NCBI RefSeq assembly: GCF_050122995.1
Contig: NZ_JBNLIA010000004.1
Coordinates: forward strand, 124,001 to 188,000
Length of the DNA stretch: 64,000 nt
Direction: 5' to 3'
Source: Haloparvum alkalitolerans
GTDB taxonomy: Archaea > Halobacteriota > Halobacteria > Halobacteriales > Haloferacaceae
The notes below the pieces were generated by a model that had not been told where the DNA came from, did no database searches, and worked only from the letters and a program-made list of their open reading frames with translations. Shown here piece by piece: positions 32,740 to 41,756 of this stretch. Position numbers and translations under genes: made by a program. How positions within the stretch are numbered: the stretch's first letter is position 1; each line of letters begins with the position of its first letter.

Positions 32740-35546
32740 CCGACCGAGGGCAGGCCGACCCGGAACAGCTGGAGCGGTTCCTCTCGAACCGCGAGGGGGA
32801 GTCGGGGGTCGACCCCGGGGAGCTCCGGCCGCGGCACCTCGTGGCGGTGGCGACGACGACGGACGACGGCCTCGCGTCGCTCGACGAGGAGTTCGACTGG
32901 GCGGGGCTGCTGGAGGCGCTGTCGGAACTGGAAGCCGACGAGCAGTCCCGGTGGCTGCGTCGGCTCGTCCGGAACCTTGGCACGCGGACCGCGGCGGGGA
33001 TCGAGTCCGAGGAGGGCGTCCGCGCGCTCGGCGACCGAGCGTATCAGCTCCGCCACCGGAACCCCGAGGTGTTCATCGCGTTCCTGGACGAGGTCCAGTC
33101 GCTGCTGCGGTACGACACCTCCTCAGAGGGCATCTCGGCCGCGGAGGAGGAGTTCCGACGGCTCGCCGAGGTCGGGGACCGCGAGTCCGACGAGCGCGTC
33201 GCGGCGTTCCGCGAACGGGACATCCAGCAGCGGCTCGTCGACCCGAATCTCGGCGCGGAGTCGCGGGTCTCGCTGCTGCGGACGCTCGGCGACGAACCGC
33301 TCGCGGACGTTCCGACGCGGATGGTCGTCGACGTCCTCTATCCGCTGCGGAACCACTACGACGCCGCGGTCGAGAAGGCGGCGCTCGACGCCTACGAGAC
33401 GTGGGCGAAACAGCTCGACGACCGGCGCACGGCGGAGGAGGCCATCGAACTGCTCGAGGAGGACCTCGCCGGCGACCTCGACGAGCTGCCGACCTCGATG
33501 GTCACGGGCATCGTGATGTCCGGGTACGTCGGTCCCGCCATCGTCGAGTGGCTGCGTGAGCTGCCGCGCATCGAGAGCCGGCAGGAAGTCGTCGTCTCGG
33601 CCTTCGAGACGCTGGAGCACGTCCCCGGCCTCCGCGGCTGCGCGGACGACGTCTGCTCGTTCCTCCTCCGGGACGCTCACGAGGACGAGGCGGTGCACGC
33701 GGGCATCGACGTCCTCGAGTCGGTCCTCGTCGGCTTGGAGCCCCGGCAGGAGACGGAGACTCCGGCTCAGACCGACCACATGCGGGGCGTGTTCTTCACC
33801 GAGGCGGAGCTCGGCGTCGACGAGGCGGTCCGGTCCACGCTGCAGACGATCGTCGAGTCCTCCTCCTACTCCGAGGCGGTCCGCGCGCACGCGGCGAGCG
33901 CGTGGCTCTCGGTTCGGCCGCCCGAGATCCAGCGGCTCCTGTGGGAGATCGACGCCGAGGACGTCGGGGAAAGCGCCGTCGCCGACGCCAAACTCGAGGC
34001 CGCGGCCGACCACCGGCTCGTCGAGTTCGTCGACGTCGCGGCCGACCTCTGGGACGCCGCCGAGGGGGACGCGGACAAACGGCTCCGGCTCGTCGACGCG
34101 CTGGACCGACTCGAGTCGCGGGAGATCGTGGACGTCCTGCTGGACCCGGCGTTCGACGCGGACGACGGGGAACTGCGGCGTGCGGCCCGCGAGGCGCTCG
34201 TCGACGCCGGCTACGAGTCGGAGGTCGAACGCGAGTCGCAGCGCCGCACCACCGCCGACCGGATCGAGGCCCGCTTCGACGCGATGTCCACGGCGACGGA
34301 CATCGACCGCGAGATCCGCGACCGGGCCGAGGAGCGAGCGTCGACGGAGGACGAGCGAAAGCGGGCCGGCCTGGAGGCGGCCGAGGCCGCGTCGAAGAGC
34401 GTCGACAACCTGGCCGAGTTCCGGTCGCAGGGGGCGACGCGGATGCTGAAACTGGCGCCGCTGTTCGACCAGCTGCAGGAGCTCGAGGAAGCGATCCGCG
34501 AGCTCGTCGGCCGGATCGACTCCCTGCGCGACGAGGTGCAGACGGAGCGCGACGAGGCGAAGCGGATCGAGCGCGACATCGAGGCGGTCGAGAGCGACAT
34601 CGACGCGGCCGAAGGGGACCTGGACAGCGCGCGACGGGAGAAGGACGACGTCGAAAACCGGATCCAGGAGCTGCAACATGAGGTCATCCCCAGCCTGGAA
34701 CAGGAGGTCGGGTCGCTCCAGCGGGAGTTCCGGCAGCTGGACGGCAAGGAGCCGTCACCGCGGGACTTCTCCGGGGAGAACTGGCGGGAGCAGTACGAGC
34801 GGAGACACGACGAGTGGGAACGGAAGATGGGCGAGATAAACCGGGAGATCGAGAAGCTGGAGGGGAAGCAGAACGAGGCGGAGACGGAGCTCTCGAACCG
34901 CAAGTCCGATCTCCGGCGGCTGACCGCCGACATCTCGGACCTCGAGGACGAACTGCGGCGGCTCCGCGACGATCACCGCGACCTCGAGAGCGACCTCGAG
35001 GACTCGCTCCAGCGCATCGACGGCTACCGGCGCGAACTCGAGAACCGGCAGTCGGAGCTCCGCGAGATCAGGGAGGAGTACGACCGCGTCCAGGCGCGGG
35101 TCGACGACATCGTCGGCGAGTTAACCGGCGTGCGACAGTCCGCCCGGTCGCGGGAGGCCACGCTGCGGGACCGGGGCGAGACGGCTCGGTCGCGCGCCGA
35201 CTCGCTCCGGGGGACGCTCCGGTCCCTCGCCGAGACGCAGTCGGAGGCGCTCGACCGGCGAACGCGCCAGGCCGAGCACGTCAGGGAGCTCGCGGACCGG
35301 CTCGACGCGGACCACGACGACCTCGCGGCCCTCGGCGAGCGGACGAGGGCGGAGGTCCCGGAGGCCGACGTGGCGGCGGTCGAGTCGGCGGAGCGAGCGC
35401 GAACGCGCCAGTACCGCCGCAACGAGACGGAGTGGCGGCTGGACAGCGTCTTCAGGCGGGCCGTCGAGGCGGACAGGGTCGCGGACGTCGACCAAGAACT
35501 GGCGGACCGGGCCGCCGAGCGAGTCGAGGGCGGTGAGGAGCGATGA
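32736..35546 (+). CDS. Operon gene 3: helical solenoid plus long coiled coil (paralogue of gene 5)
   Basis: A 936-residue protein. Residues 1 to about 500 are HEAT-like helical repeats (WLRRLVRNLG, LYPLRNHYDAAVEKAALDAY at 201-220, DALDRLESREIVDVLLDPAF). A hinge ALVDAGYESEVERE lies near 487-500. From about 505 to 930 it is a continuous coiled coil with breaks, including RRLTADISDLEDELRRLRDD. No Walker motif or nuclease site is seen, so SMC/Rad50-like ATPase activity is ruled out. The ATG at 32736 overlaps the gene 2 stop (ATGA), and its own stop overlaps gene 4. It shares layout and motif order with gene 5. Confidence 0.8.
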   Translation: MTDRGQADPEQLERFLSNREGESGVDPGELRPRHLVAVATTTDDGLASLDEEFDWAGLLEALSELEADEQSRWLRRLVRNLGTRTAAGIESEEGVRALGDRAYQLRHRNPEVFIAFLDEVQSLLRYDTSSEGISAAEEEFRRLAEVGDRESDERVAAFRERDIQQRLVDPNLGAESRVSLLRTLGDEPLADVPTRMVVDVLYPLRNHYDAAVEKAALDAYETWAKQLDDRRTAEEAIELLEEDLAGDLDELPTSMVTGIVMSGYVGPAIVEWLRELPRIESRQEVVVSAFETLEHVPGLRGCADDVCSFLLRDAHEDEAVHAGIDVLESVLVGLEPRQETETPAQTDHMRGVFFTEAELGVDEAVRSTLQTIVESSSYSEAVRAHAASAWLSVRPPEIQRLLWEIDAEDVGESAVADAKLEAAADHRLVEFVDVAADLWDAAEGDADKRLRLVDALDRLESREIVDVLLDPAFDADDGELRRAAREALVDAGYESEVERESQRRTTADRIEARFDAMSTATDIDREIRDRAEERASTEDERKRAGLEAAEAASKSVDNLAEFRSQGATRMLKLAPLFDQLQELEEAIRELVGRIDSLRDEVQTERDEAKRIERDIEAVESDIDAAEGDLDSARREKDDVENRIQELQHEVIPSLEQEVGSLQREFRQLDGKEPSPRDFSGENWREQYERRHDEWERKMGEINREIEKLEGKQNEAETELSNRKSDLRRLTADISDLEDELRRLRDDHRDLESDLEDSLQRIDGYRRELENRQSELREIREEYDRVQARVDDIVGELTGVRQSARSREATLRDRGETARSRADSLRGTLRSLAETQSEALDRRTRQAEHVRELADRLDADHDDLAALGERTRAEVPEADVAAVESAERARTRQYRRNETEWRLDSVFRRAVEADRVADVDQELADRAAERVEGGEER

Positions 35547-36148
35547 GACAGCGCCCCCGCCGCGCCGGCGACGCGGAGCGGAACCGGTCGAACTGGGACG
35601 AGCTGTTGAACGGGACGGAGAGCCTTCTGAACGACTCGAAGTCGCTCCAGCGGGAGATCGAGGGGTCGACGGACCGCATCGAGGAGACCTGGGAGGGAAC
35701 CGCGGCCGACGTCGAGGAGACCCGGAGCGACGTCGCTCGGACGACGGACCGCCAGGAGTCGGCACGGGGGGCCGAGGCCGACTTCGACGCGGGCGAGGCG
35801 GCCGGACCGCCGCCGGCCGTCTCGGCGGGCGAGTCGGTCCACGGTGACCCCGACCTCCCGGCGCGAAACGACTACCACCTCTCCGATCCCGTGACCGTCG
35901 ACGAGGTCGCCGAAGCGGTCGCGGAGGCCGAACAGCGACCGGCGGTCGAGCCCGAGACGCCGGTCCCGTACACCGAGAAGGACTGGTTCGAGCTTCACTC
36001 GGACCGCTTCCCGATCGGCGAGGACGTCTTCCCCATCGGCTTCCGCGAGGGGGCGCCCGAGGTGGCGGCCGACGACGAGGAGCGCCCGGCGGAACGCGAG
36101 CCAGCCGATCGCCGGCAGCGCGACGAGAACAGGGAGGGGGACACATGA
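35543..36148 (+). CDS. Operon gene 4: short linker protein with two FPIG motifs
   Basis: A 201-residue protein. Residues 17-70 form a charged helix (NWDELLNGTESLLNDSKSLQ) likely to pair with other coiled coils in the operon. Residues 75-145 are Pro/Ala/Glu-rich and disordered. Then comes a short conserved-looking block: WFELHSDR at 148-155 followed by FPIG at 156-159 and again at 163-166. The doubled FPIG looks like a short linear binding motif. The tail is acidic then basic. It overlaps both neighbours by 4 bp, so its stoichiometry is tied to theirs. No known family. Confidence 0.7.
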   Translation: MRQRPRRAGDAERNRSNWDELLNGTESLLNDSKSLQREIEGSTDRIEETWEGTAADVEETRSDVARTTDRQESARGAEADFDAGEAAGPPPAVSAGESVHGDPDLPARNDYHLSDPVTVDEVAEAVAEAEQRPAVEPETPVPYTEKDWFELHSDRFPIGEDVFPIGFREGAPEVAADDEERPAEREPADRRQRDENREGDT

Positions 36149-38811
36149 GCGGCGCGTCGGCGGTGTCGTCCGCCGTTCGCCGGCTCAGTGCGGGACGGGG
36201 GGACGCGGCACAGCGGAACGCGGACGCGCAGACGCTGGCGGACGCGCCGCCGGGGGACCGGCGCGTCACGCGCGCGCTGGTGTTGGGGCTCTGGGACGAC
36301 GACCGGGACGTTCGACGGCTCTGCAAGCGGACCCTCCGGCGCCGGTTCCGGGAGATGCGCGCCGACGACCGGCGACTGCTCCTGGAGGTCCTCTTCGTGA
36401 ACCTCGCGGGAGCGTCCGACCCGCCGAGACAGGCCGTGAGCTTTCTGTCCGCGGTCGTCGGCTGGGTGCGGAACCACCGGTCGTCCGAGCCGCACCTGTT
36501 CTCGGCGATCGTCGCCGAGGCCGAGCGCTCCCGGCGCGGGGGGAGCTATCCACCGCGCGTCAGGAACGCCCTCAAGGACCTCTACCGGAGCGCCCCGACC
36601 GACGACTCGCCGACGGCGGACGTCGTCACGAACTTCAACCAGCAGCGGTCCCTGAACCAGCTGCTCTCGGAGACGGCGCCGCCGGAGGAGGTCAAGAGCT
36701 CGCTCCGGCTGCTCGGCGACGGGTCGCTCTCGGAGACCGACTTCGACGTCCTGCTGTACCACCTGGTTCCGCTGCGGAACAGCAAGGACCAGTCGGTGAT
36801 GATGACGGCGCTGCGGAACCTGAAGGAGTGGTCGGCGGAGCTGCCGGGCGACGACGAGTTCGCGCTGACCGAGGCGGTCGAGGCGCTCGACGCCTACCAG
36901 CGCGCCGACCGCGAACAGCTCCCCGGCCGGCTCCGGAACGAGATCGCCCTCTCGGAGGTCGCGGTGGAGGCGCTCGGCCAGGAGGTCGACCGGCTGCGCG
37001 ACCTCCCCCAGTACCGCCAGTCGATCGAACACGTCATCGAGACCCTCGACGGCGTCACCGGCGTTCGAGCGGTGGTCGACGTGCTGCTCGACGTCGCCGC
37101 GGAGGAGACGGGTCCCGAACGACGGGAGGCGGTCCGGGCGCTCTGCTCGGTCCTCACCGGCCTCGACGCGGAGGTCGAGGAGCGCCCCGACGTTCGCTAC
37201 CGCGACCGCGTCCGGTACGTCACCGACGACGAGGTGGCGGCGACGGACGCGGAGATCCGGACGCTCTTCCAGGAGATCGGCGAGCGCGGGTCGGCCGACG
37301 AGGCGACGGTCTCCGCCGCGGTGGCGGAGCTGATACGGTCCCGGCCGGAGGACCTCGCGGAGCGGCTGACGGCGCTCCTGGACGACCGCGACCCCGACGA
37401 TCCGGTCGTCGCCGCCGCGCTGGATGCGGTCTCGAACGAGGTGATCCTCGCGGCGGCCGACCCGGTCGCCGAGGCGGCCGCGGACGCCGGCGAAAGCGAC
37501 CCGGCGGGAGCGCGGGAAGCGGTCGCGGCGCTGGAGACGCTCGGCCACGACGACGCGCGCGATCACCTCTCGCAGCTGATGCGGGACGCGCCGGACCCCC
37601 TCGGGCCGGCGGCCAGGGACGCGCTCGTGCGAAGCGGGTACTACCAGACCGTTCGCGCGCGGGAGACGGCCGACCGAGCGCGCGCTCGGGCGAGCGAGAG
37701 CGAACGCCGGGGCGACCAGCGGGAGCGCCGCGAGGCCGACCGGCGCGAGGAGCGAGTGCAGTACAAACGGCGGGAGGCCGAGTTCCGCCGACAGCTGCTG
37801 TCCGCCGGACGGACGCTCAGGGACGGCTTAATCGAGGTTCTGGAGCGCCGGATCGACTCCCTGGACACGCTCGTCGAACTCCAGCAGGAGGACCGTCGGG
37901 TCCAGCGCCTCGTGGAGGAGGCGCCCAGCTACCACCAGCAGCTGGGTGCGTATCTGCGTCGCCTGGACCTCGGGACCGACGTGGAGGCGGGAATCGCCGA
38001 GGAGTTCGCGTGGATCGAGCGGAACGTCGCGTATCTGGAGCGGCTGGCCGAGGCCGACGACCGGCGCGCGTCCGCGCTCGACGACCGGCTATCCGAGGTC
38101 GACGAGGAGCTGTCCTCGCTGGAGGCGGTCGACGCGCCGGACCAGGACGAGCGGACGCGGACCGAGCTCCTCGAGGCGGAACGCGAGTCGCTCCGGGAGG
38201 TCCGCGAGGGGTATCGGGCGGACGCTCGGGAGGGGGAGCAGACGGCCGCGGACCTGCGACAGCGCCTGGAGCGGAAGCGCGCGAACCTGGAGGACGCCTC
38301 GGTCGCCGTCTCGGGGTCGTTCTCCGACATCGAGGGCGCGATCGCGTTCGCGCGACAGCGCGAGCAGCGCATCGGCGCGCTCACCGACAGGCGGGAGTCA
38401 GAGTGGGAGCGCGTGCTGGACGCGGCCCGCGAGCGCGAGTCCGACCTCGAGGACCGCCTGTCGACGCTCCGGTCGACGGTCGAGGACCTGGAGTCGGTCC
38501 AGCGGTCCATCGACGGGACGACGAAGGCGATCGGCGACGACAGGCTGGCCCAACAACACCGCTCCCAGCTGAGCCGCGAGGACCAGGCGGTGCTGGGCCG
38601 GATCGAGCCGCGCGCCCGCGGAGCGGCCAAGCAGCGCCACGACGCGGCGGTCGCGGAGTCGGAGTTCCACAGACACCACGAGGAGTACCTGGCGCTCATC
38701 AGGCGGTACTACGAGTCGCGGCTCGACGCCGTCGGGTCCGGGCGGTTCGCGGACCAGTACGCCGACTCGATACGGGAGATCGAGGCCGACGTGGAGGAGT
38801 ACTATGAGTGA
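36145..38811 (+). CDS. Operon gene 5: helical solenoid plus coiled coil (paralogue of gene 3)
   Basis: An 888-residue protein with the same plan as gene 3: helical repeats over residues 1 to about 490 (including LVPLRNSKDQSVMMTALRNL at 207-226 and AVDALLDVA-type repeats), a hinge ALVRSGYYQTVRARE near 493-507, then coiled coil to the end (LDDRLSEVDEELSSLEAVD, RESDLEDRLSTLRSTVEDLE). Motif positions match gene 3 within a few residues, so the two arose by duplication despite weak overall identity. No catalytic motifs are visible. The start overlaps gene 4, and the stop overlaps the AAA+ gene by 8 bp. Confidence 0.8.
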   Translation: MSGASAVSSAVRRLSAGRGDAAQRNADAQTLADAPPGDRRVTRALVLGLWDDDRDVRRLCKRTLRRRFREMRADDRRLLLEVLFVNLAGASDPPRQAVSFLSAVVGWVRNHRSSEPHLFSAIVAEAERSRRGGSYPPRVRNALKDLYRSAPTDDSPTADVVTNFNQQRSLNQLLSETAPPEEVKSSLRLLGDGSLSETDFDVLLYHLVPLRNSKDQSVMMTALRNLKEWSAELPGDDEFALTEAVEALDAYQRADREQLPGRLRNEIALSEVAVEALGQEVDRLRDLPQYRQSIEHVIETLDGVTGVRAVVDVLLDVAAEETGPERREAVRALCSVLTGLDAEVEERPDVRYRDRVRYVTDDEVAATDAEIRTLFQEIGERGSADEATVSAAVAELIRSRPEDLAERLTALLDDRDPDDPVVAAALDAVSNEVILAAADPVAEAAADAGESDPAGAREAVAALETLGHDDARDHLSQLMRDAPDPLGPAARDALVRSGYYQTVRARETADRARARASESERRGDQRERREADRREERVQYKRREAEFRRQLLSAGRTLRDGLIEVLERRIDSLDTLVELQQEDRRVQRLVEEAPSYHQQLGAYLRRLDLGTDVEAGIAEEFAWIERNVAYLERLAEADDRRASALDDRLSEVDEELSSLEAVDAPDQDERTRTELLEAERESLREVREGYRADAREGEQTAADLRQRLERKRANLEDASVAVSGSFSDIEGAIAFARQREQRIGALTDRRESEWERVLDAARERESDLEDRLSTLRSTVEDLESVQRSIDGTTKAIGDDRLAQQHRSQLSREDQAVLGRIEPRARGAAKQRHDAAVAESEFHRHHEEYLALIRRYYESRLDAVGSGRFADQYADSIREIEADVEEYYE

Positions 38812-40849
38812 GCCAGCCGACGGCGTCGAGTTTTCCGCTCTCCCCGACTGGGCGGACCGCTTCGTTCGGGATCTGGACGATCGGTTCGGTGTCCTGTCGG
38901 GCGACCGCGCCGAGAAGAACTTCCCGCGGGGGGAGGCCCCGCCCTGGCTCCGCGGCGATCACGACGGGGGCGACGGGAGCCCGCCCGACTGGCTGGACAG
39001 CTTCCTCATGGACGGGAACCCCGACCTCCAGCGGCTGTGGATGGACGAGGGGTTCCTGGGGCCCGACCCCGAGTGGCTGGCCGAACTCCACCAGCACGAA
39101 CGTGCCGACGTCGCCCGCGTGTTCATGCTCGTCGGCAACGTCCACGACTACGCGTTCTCCCCGCACCGCGGGTTCACGCCGGTCATCGACCGGCTGGAGC
39201 GGAGCGCGGCCGCGCGGAAGGACTGGGTCGTCCGCTACTCCCTCTCGAACGGCTTCTCCGACCCGATCAGGGGGGACTCGACGCCGGCCGACGACCCGAC
39301 GCCGTTCGAGGTGCTGGAGGAGGACGACCTCGACCTCCGGGACGGGCGAGCCCGGAGCCCGCAGGAGGCCCTCGACCGCGACCTGCAGGTCATCGAACGA
39401 CTGCTCGGGGCGGGCTACGACGGTGGCGTCTCGGTCATCGTGGACAACCTGCAGCTGCTCGTCCCGCCCGACTCCACGAACGTCAACCGGAACGTCCTGA
39501 CCGACGCGATACAGCGGTGGGCCCAGTCCCCGGAGATGTTCCGGAGCGAGAACCAGGTGGTCCTCCTGGCCGACGGGACCGACTCCCTCAACGACGACCT
39601 CCGGTCCGGGACGAGCCACGTCGACACGATCGAGGTCCCGCGTCCCGAGACGGCCGAGGCCCGGCTGAAGTTCCTGACGACCCTCTTCACGGGGTCGCGC
39701 GTCGACCACATGCCCGGCGTGCGCCTCGACGCGGCCGGCGAACCGGTCCGGTTCAGCGACGAGTTCGGCGACCGCATCGACGAGAAGCTCGCGACGCTGG
39801 CGAACAGGACGTCGGGCCTCGACAGGGTCGGCCTCGAGAACCTCGTCTTACAGGCCCGCTCCGAACGGGACGGGGAGCTGACGATGGAGTACGTGACGGA
39901 GGCGAAGCGGGACCTGCTCTCCGAGGAGAGCGGGGGGCTGTTGCAGGTCACGGAGCCCGACCCGTCGACGGACCCCGAGGAGGCGTTCGCGGCCGTCGGC
40001 GGGCTGGAGCCGGTCCGCCGGAAGCTGCTGACGATCTCCGAACTGCTCGACGAGGCCGGCGACTCCGAGATGGTCCGGCGCTCGCTTCCGAACGGCCTGC
40101 TGTTCCTGGGTCCGCCGGGCACCGGGAAGACGATGGTCGCCCGCGCGTTCGCGAACGCCTGCGGGGTCAACTTCGCCGAGTTCGGCGACATCCGGTCGAT
40201 GTGGGTCGGCGAGTCCGAGCGGAACCTCTCGCGGGCGCTGGAGCTGATCCGCTCGCTGAAGCCGGTCGTCGTGTTCATGGACGAGATCGACCAGAGCCTC
40301 GGCCAGCGCGGGGACGGGACCGGCAGCGGCGTCGACCAGCGCCTGTTCGCGCGCATCCTGCAGTTCATGTCCGACCCGGAACTGGAGGGCGAGGTGATCT
40401 GGATCGGCGCCAGCAACGAGCCGCACAAGATCGACCCCGCCCTCAAGCGGGCCGGGCGGTTCGACCTGACGATCCCGTTCCTCCGCCCGGACGCCGAGGC
40501 GCGGCGCGCCATCCTGGAGGTGAACTTCGGGCGGCGGGAGGCGACGCCGGCCCTCGACGAGAGCGACTGGGCGGAGCTCGTGGAGCGAACGGAGGGGTAC
40601 ACCGGCGCCGAGCTGGAGCGGGTCGCCAAGGAGGCCGTCTGGAACCACCTGGCCGCGAACGGCACCGGGGAGGGGTCGACGATCCCCGCCGAGGCGGTCC
40701 TCGACGCGCTCGAGACGTACCAGCCGCCCGCGAACCGGTCCGAGTACCGCCGGATGGAGGACGAGGCCCTGGAGGAGGTGACCGCGGTCGACCTCCTCCC
40801 GGACCGGTACAAGCAGCGGCGACGCGAACTGGGCGGCGGGGAGCCCTGA
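38804..40849 (+). CDS. Operon gene 6: tandem AAA+ ATPase, first domain degenerate
   Basis: A 681-residue AAA+ protein of the SpoVK/Ycf46/CDC48 type. The second domain (about 395-640) is complete: Walker A GPPGTGKT (436-443), Walker B VVVFMDEID (488-496), sensor-1 N538 in GASN, arginine-finger region KRAGRFD (548-554), and a substrate-loop-like segment RSMWVGESE (464-472). The earlier region (about 100-375) has an AAA-like pattern, FMLVGNVHDYAF (107-118) and VSVIVDNLQLLV (209-220), without P-loop or Walker B glutamate, so it cannot hydrolyse ATP. The N-terminal 90 residues are charged and Trp-containing. It is the likely motor of the operon; substrates are unknown. Confidence 0.9.
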   Translation: MSEPADGVEFSALPDWADRFVRDLDDRFGVLSGDRAEKNFPRGEAPPWLRGDHDGGDGSPPDWLDSFLMDGNPDLQRLWMDEGFLGPDPEWLAELHQHERADVARVFMLVGNVHDYAFSPHRGFTPVIDRLERSAAARKDWVVRYSLSNGFSDPIRGDSTPADDPTPFEVLEEDDLDLRDGRARSPQEALDRDLQVIERLLGAGYDGGVSVIVDNLQLLVPPDSTNVNRNVLTDAIQRWAQSPEMFRSENQVVLLADGTDSLNDDLRSGTSHVDTIEVPRPETAEARLKFLTTLFTGSRVDHMPGVRLDAAGEPVRFSDEFGDRIDEKLATLANRTSGLDRVGLENLVLQARSERDGELTMEYVTEAKRDLLSEESGGLLQVTEPDPSTDPEEAFAAVGGLEPVRRKLLTISELLDEAGDSEMVRRSLPNGLLFLGPPGTGKTMVARAFANACGVNFAEFGDIRSMWVGESERNLSRALELIRSLKPVVVFMDEIDQSLGQRGDGTGSGVDQRLFARILQFMSDPELEGEVIWIGASNEPHKIDPALKRAGRFDLTIPFLRPDAEARRAILEVNFGRREATPALDESDWAELVERTEGYTGAELERVAKEAVWNHLAANGTGEGSTIPAEAVLDALETYQPPANRSEYRRMEDEALEEVTAVDLLPDRYKQRRRELGGGEP

Positions 40850-40919
40850 CGGCACCGGGTTCGTCCCGTCGGCCGCGCCCGTGGCCAACCTTCATGCCGA
40901 CGCTGGCCCAACGTCAGGC

Positions 40920-41159
40920 ATGGCGATCACTCTGTACGCGCTGGACGGCTGTCCGTGGTGCGAGAAGGTCCACGACGCGCTCGAGACGGCGGGCGTCGAC
41001 TACGACACCGAGTGGGTCGAGGCGCTCCACTCCGACCGCGACGAGGTCCGCCGGGTGAGCGGGCAGCGCGGCGTCCCGGTCCTCGTGGACGGCGACCGCG
41101 GCGTGACGATGTGCGAGAGCGCCAACATCGTGCAGTACGTGGAGCGCACGCTGGCATGA
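40920..41159 (+). CDS. Glutaredoxin-like thiol-redox protein
   Basis: A 79-residue thioredoxin-fold protein starting at ATG 40920. MAITLYALDGCPWCEKVHDALE has a CPWC active site (C11 and C14), and GVPVLVDGD carries the conserved cis-Pro; CESANIVQYVERTLA ends it. The fold and length fit glutaredoxins and the N-terminal domain of GST-like proteins. Haloarchaea use gamma-glutamylcysteine rather than glutathione, so the partner thiol is probably different from that of classical Grx. It overlaps the next gene by 4 bp. Confidence 0.88.
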   Translation: MAITLYALDGCPWCEKVHDALETAGVDYDTEWVEALHSDRDEVRRVSGQRGVPVLVDGDRGVTMCESANIVQYVERTLA

Positions 41160-41689
41160 CGATATACACCGGCCGCGGGGACGCCGGCGAGACGGACCTG
41201 CGGACGATGGAGCGGGTCTCTAAGACGGACCCGCGGATCGAAGCCTACGGCACCGTCGACGAGGCGAACGCGCTCCTCGGAACGGTCCGCCCGACCGGCT
41301 ACGACGACGTGGACGAGGTGCTCGAGGCGGTGCAGAACCACCTCCACATCGTCCAGGCGGACCTCGCGAATCCCGACCCGGACGAGGACGACCCGCGCGT
41401 GCGCCCGGAGCACACCGAACAGCTCGAAGACTGGATCGACGGCTTCGACGAGGAGCTGGAGCCGCTCCGGTCGTTCATCCTCCCCGGTGGCGGCGAGGGG
41501 GGCGCGGCGCTGCACCACGCCCGCGCGGTGACGCGGCGGGCGGAGCGGCGCGCGGTCGCGCTCGCCCGCGCGGAGGAGACGAACGAGGAGGTCGTCGCCT
41601 ACCTCAACCGGCTCTCGGACGCGCTGTTCACGCTGGGGCGCGTCGTCAACGCGCGGGACGGCGAGGTCGAGGAATCGCCGAGCTACTGA
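41156..41689 (+). CDS. Corrinoid adenosyltransferase, PduO type
   Basis: A 177-residue ATP:cob(I)alamin adenosyltransferase. MTIYTGRGDAGETDLRTMERVSKTDPRIEAYGTVDEANA contains, in order, the ATP-binding TGxGD segment and the GTVDEANALLG motif. FILPGGGEGGAALHHARAVTRRAERRAVAL and LNRLSDALFTLGRVVN are the diagnostic C-terminal helices. It makes adenosylcobalamin for mutases and ribonucleotide reductase. It lies in a two-gene operon with the glutaredoxin, which could help keep cobalt reduced, but this link is inferred from position only. Confidence 0.94.
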   Translation: MTIYTGRGDAGETDLRTMERVSKTDPRIEAYGTVDEANALLGTVRPTGYDDVDEVLEAVQNHLHIVQADLANPDPDEDDPRVRPEHTEQLEDWIDGFDEELEPLRSFILPGGGEGGAALHHARAVTRRAERRAVALARAEETNEEVVAYLNRLSDALFTLGRVVNARDGEVEESPSY

Positions 41690-41756
41690 GATTCAGTCGC
41701 CCGACCGGCGGATCGCGACCGTCAGGACCGTGGCCGAGACGGAGCCTCGATCGGAG

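Noticed and set aside
32736..38811. SMC or Rad50-like ATPases, suggested by long coiled coils
   Set aside because: No Walker A, ABC signature or hinge globule is found; the N-terminal parts are helical repeats.
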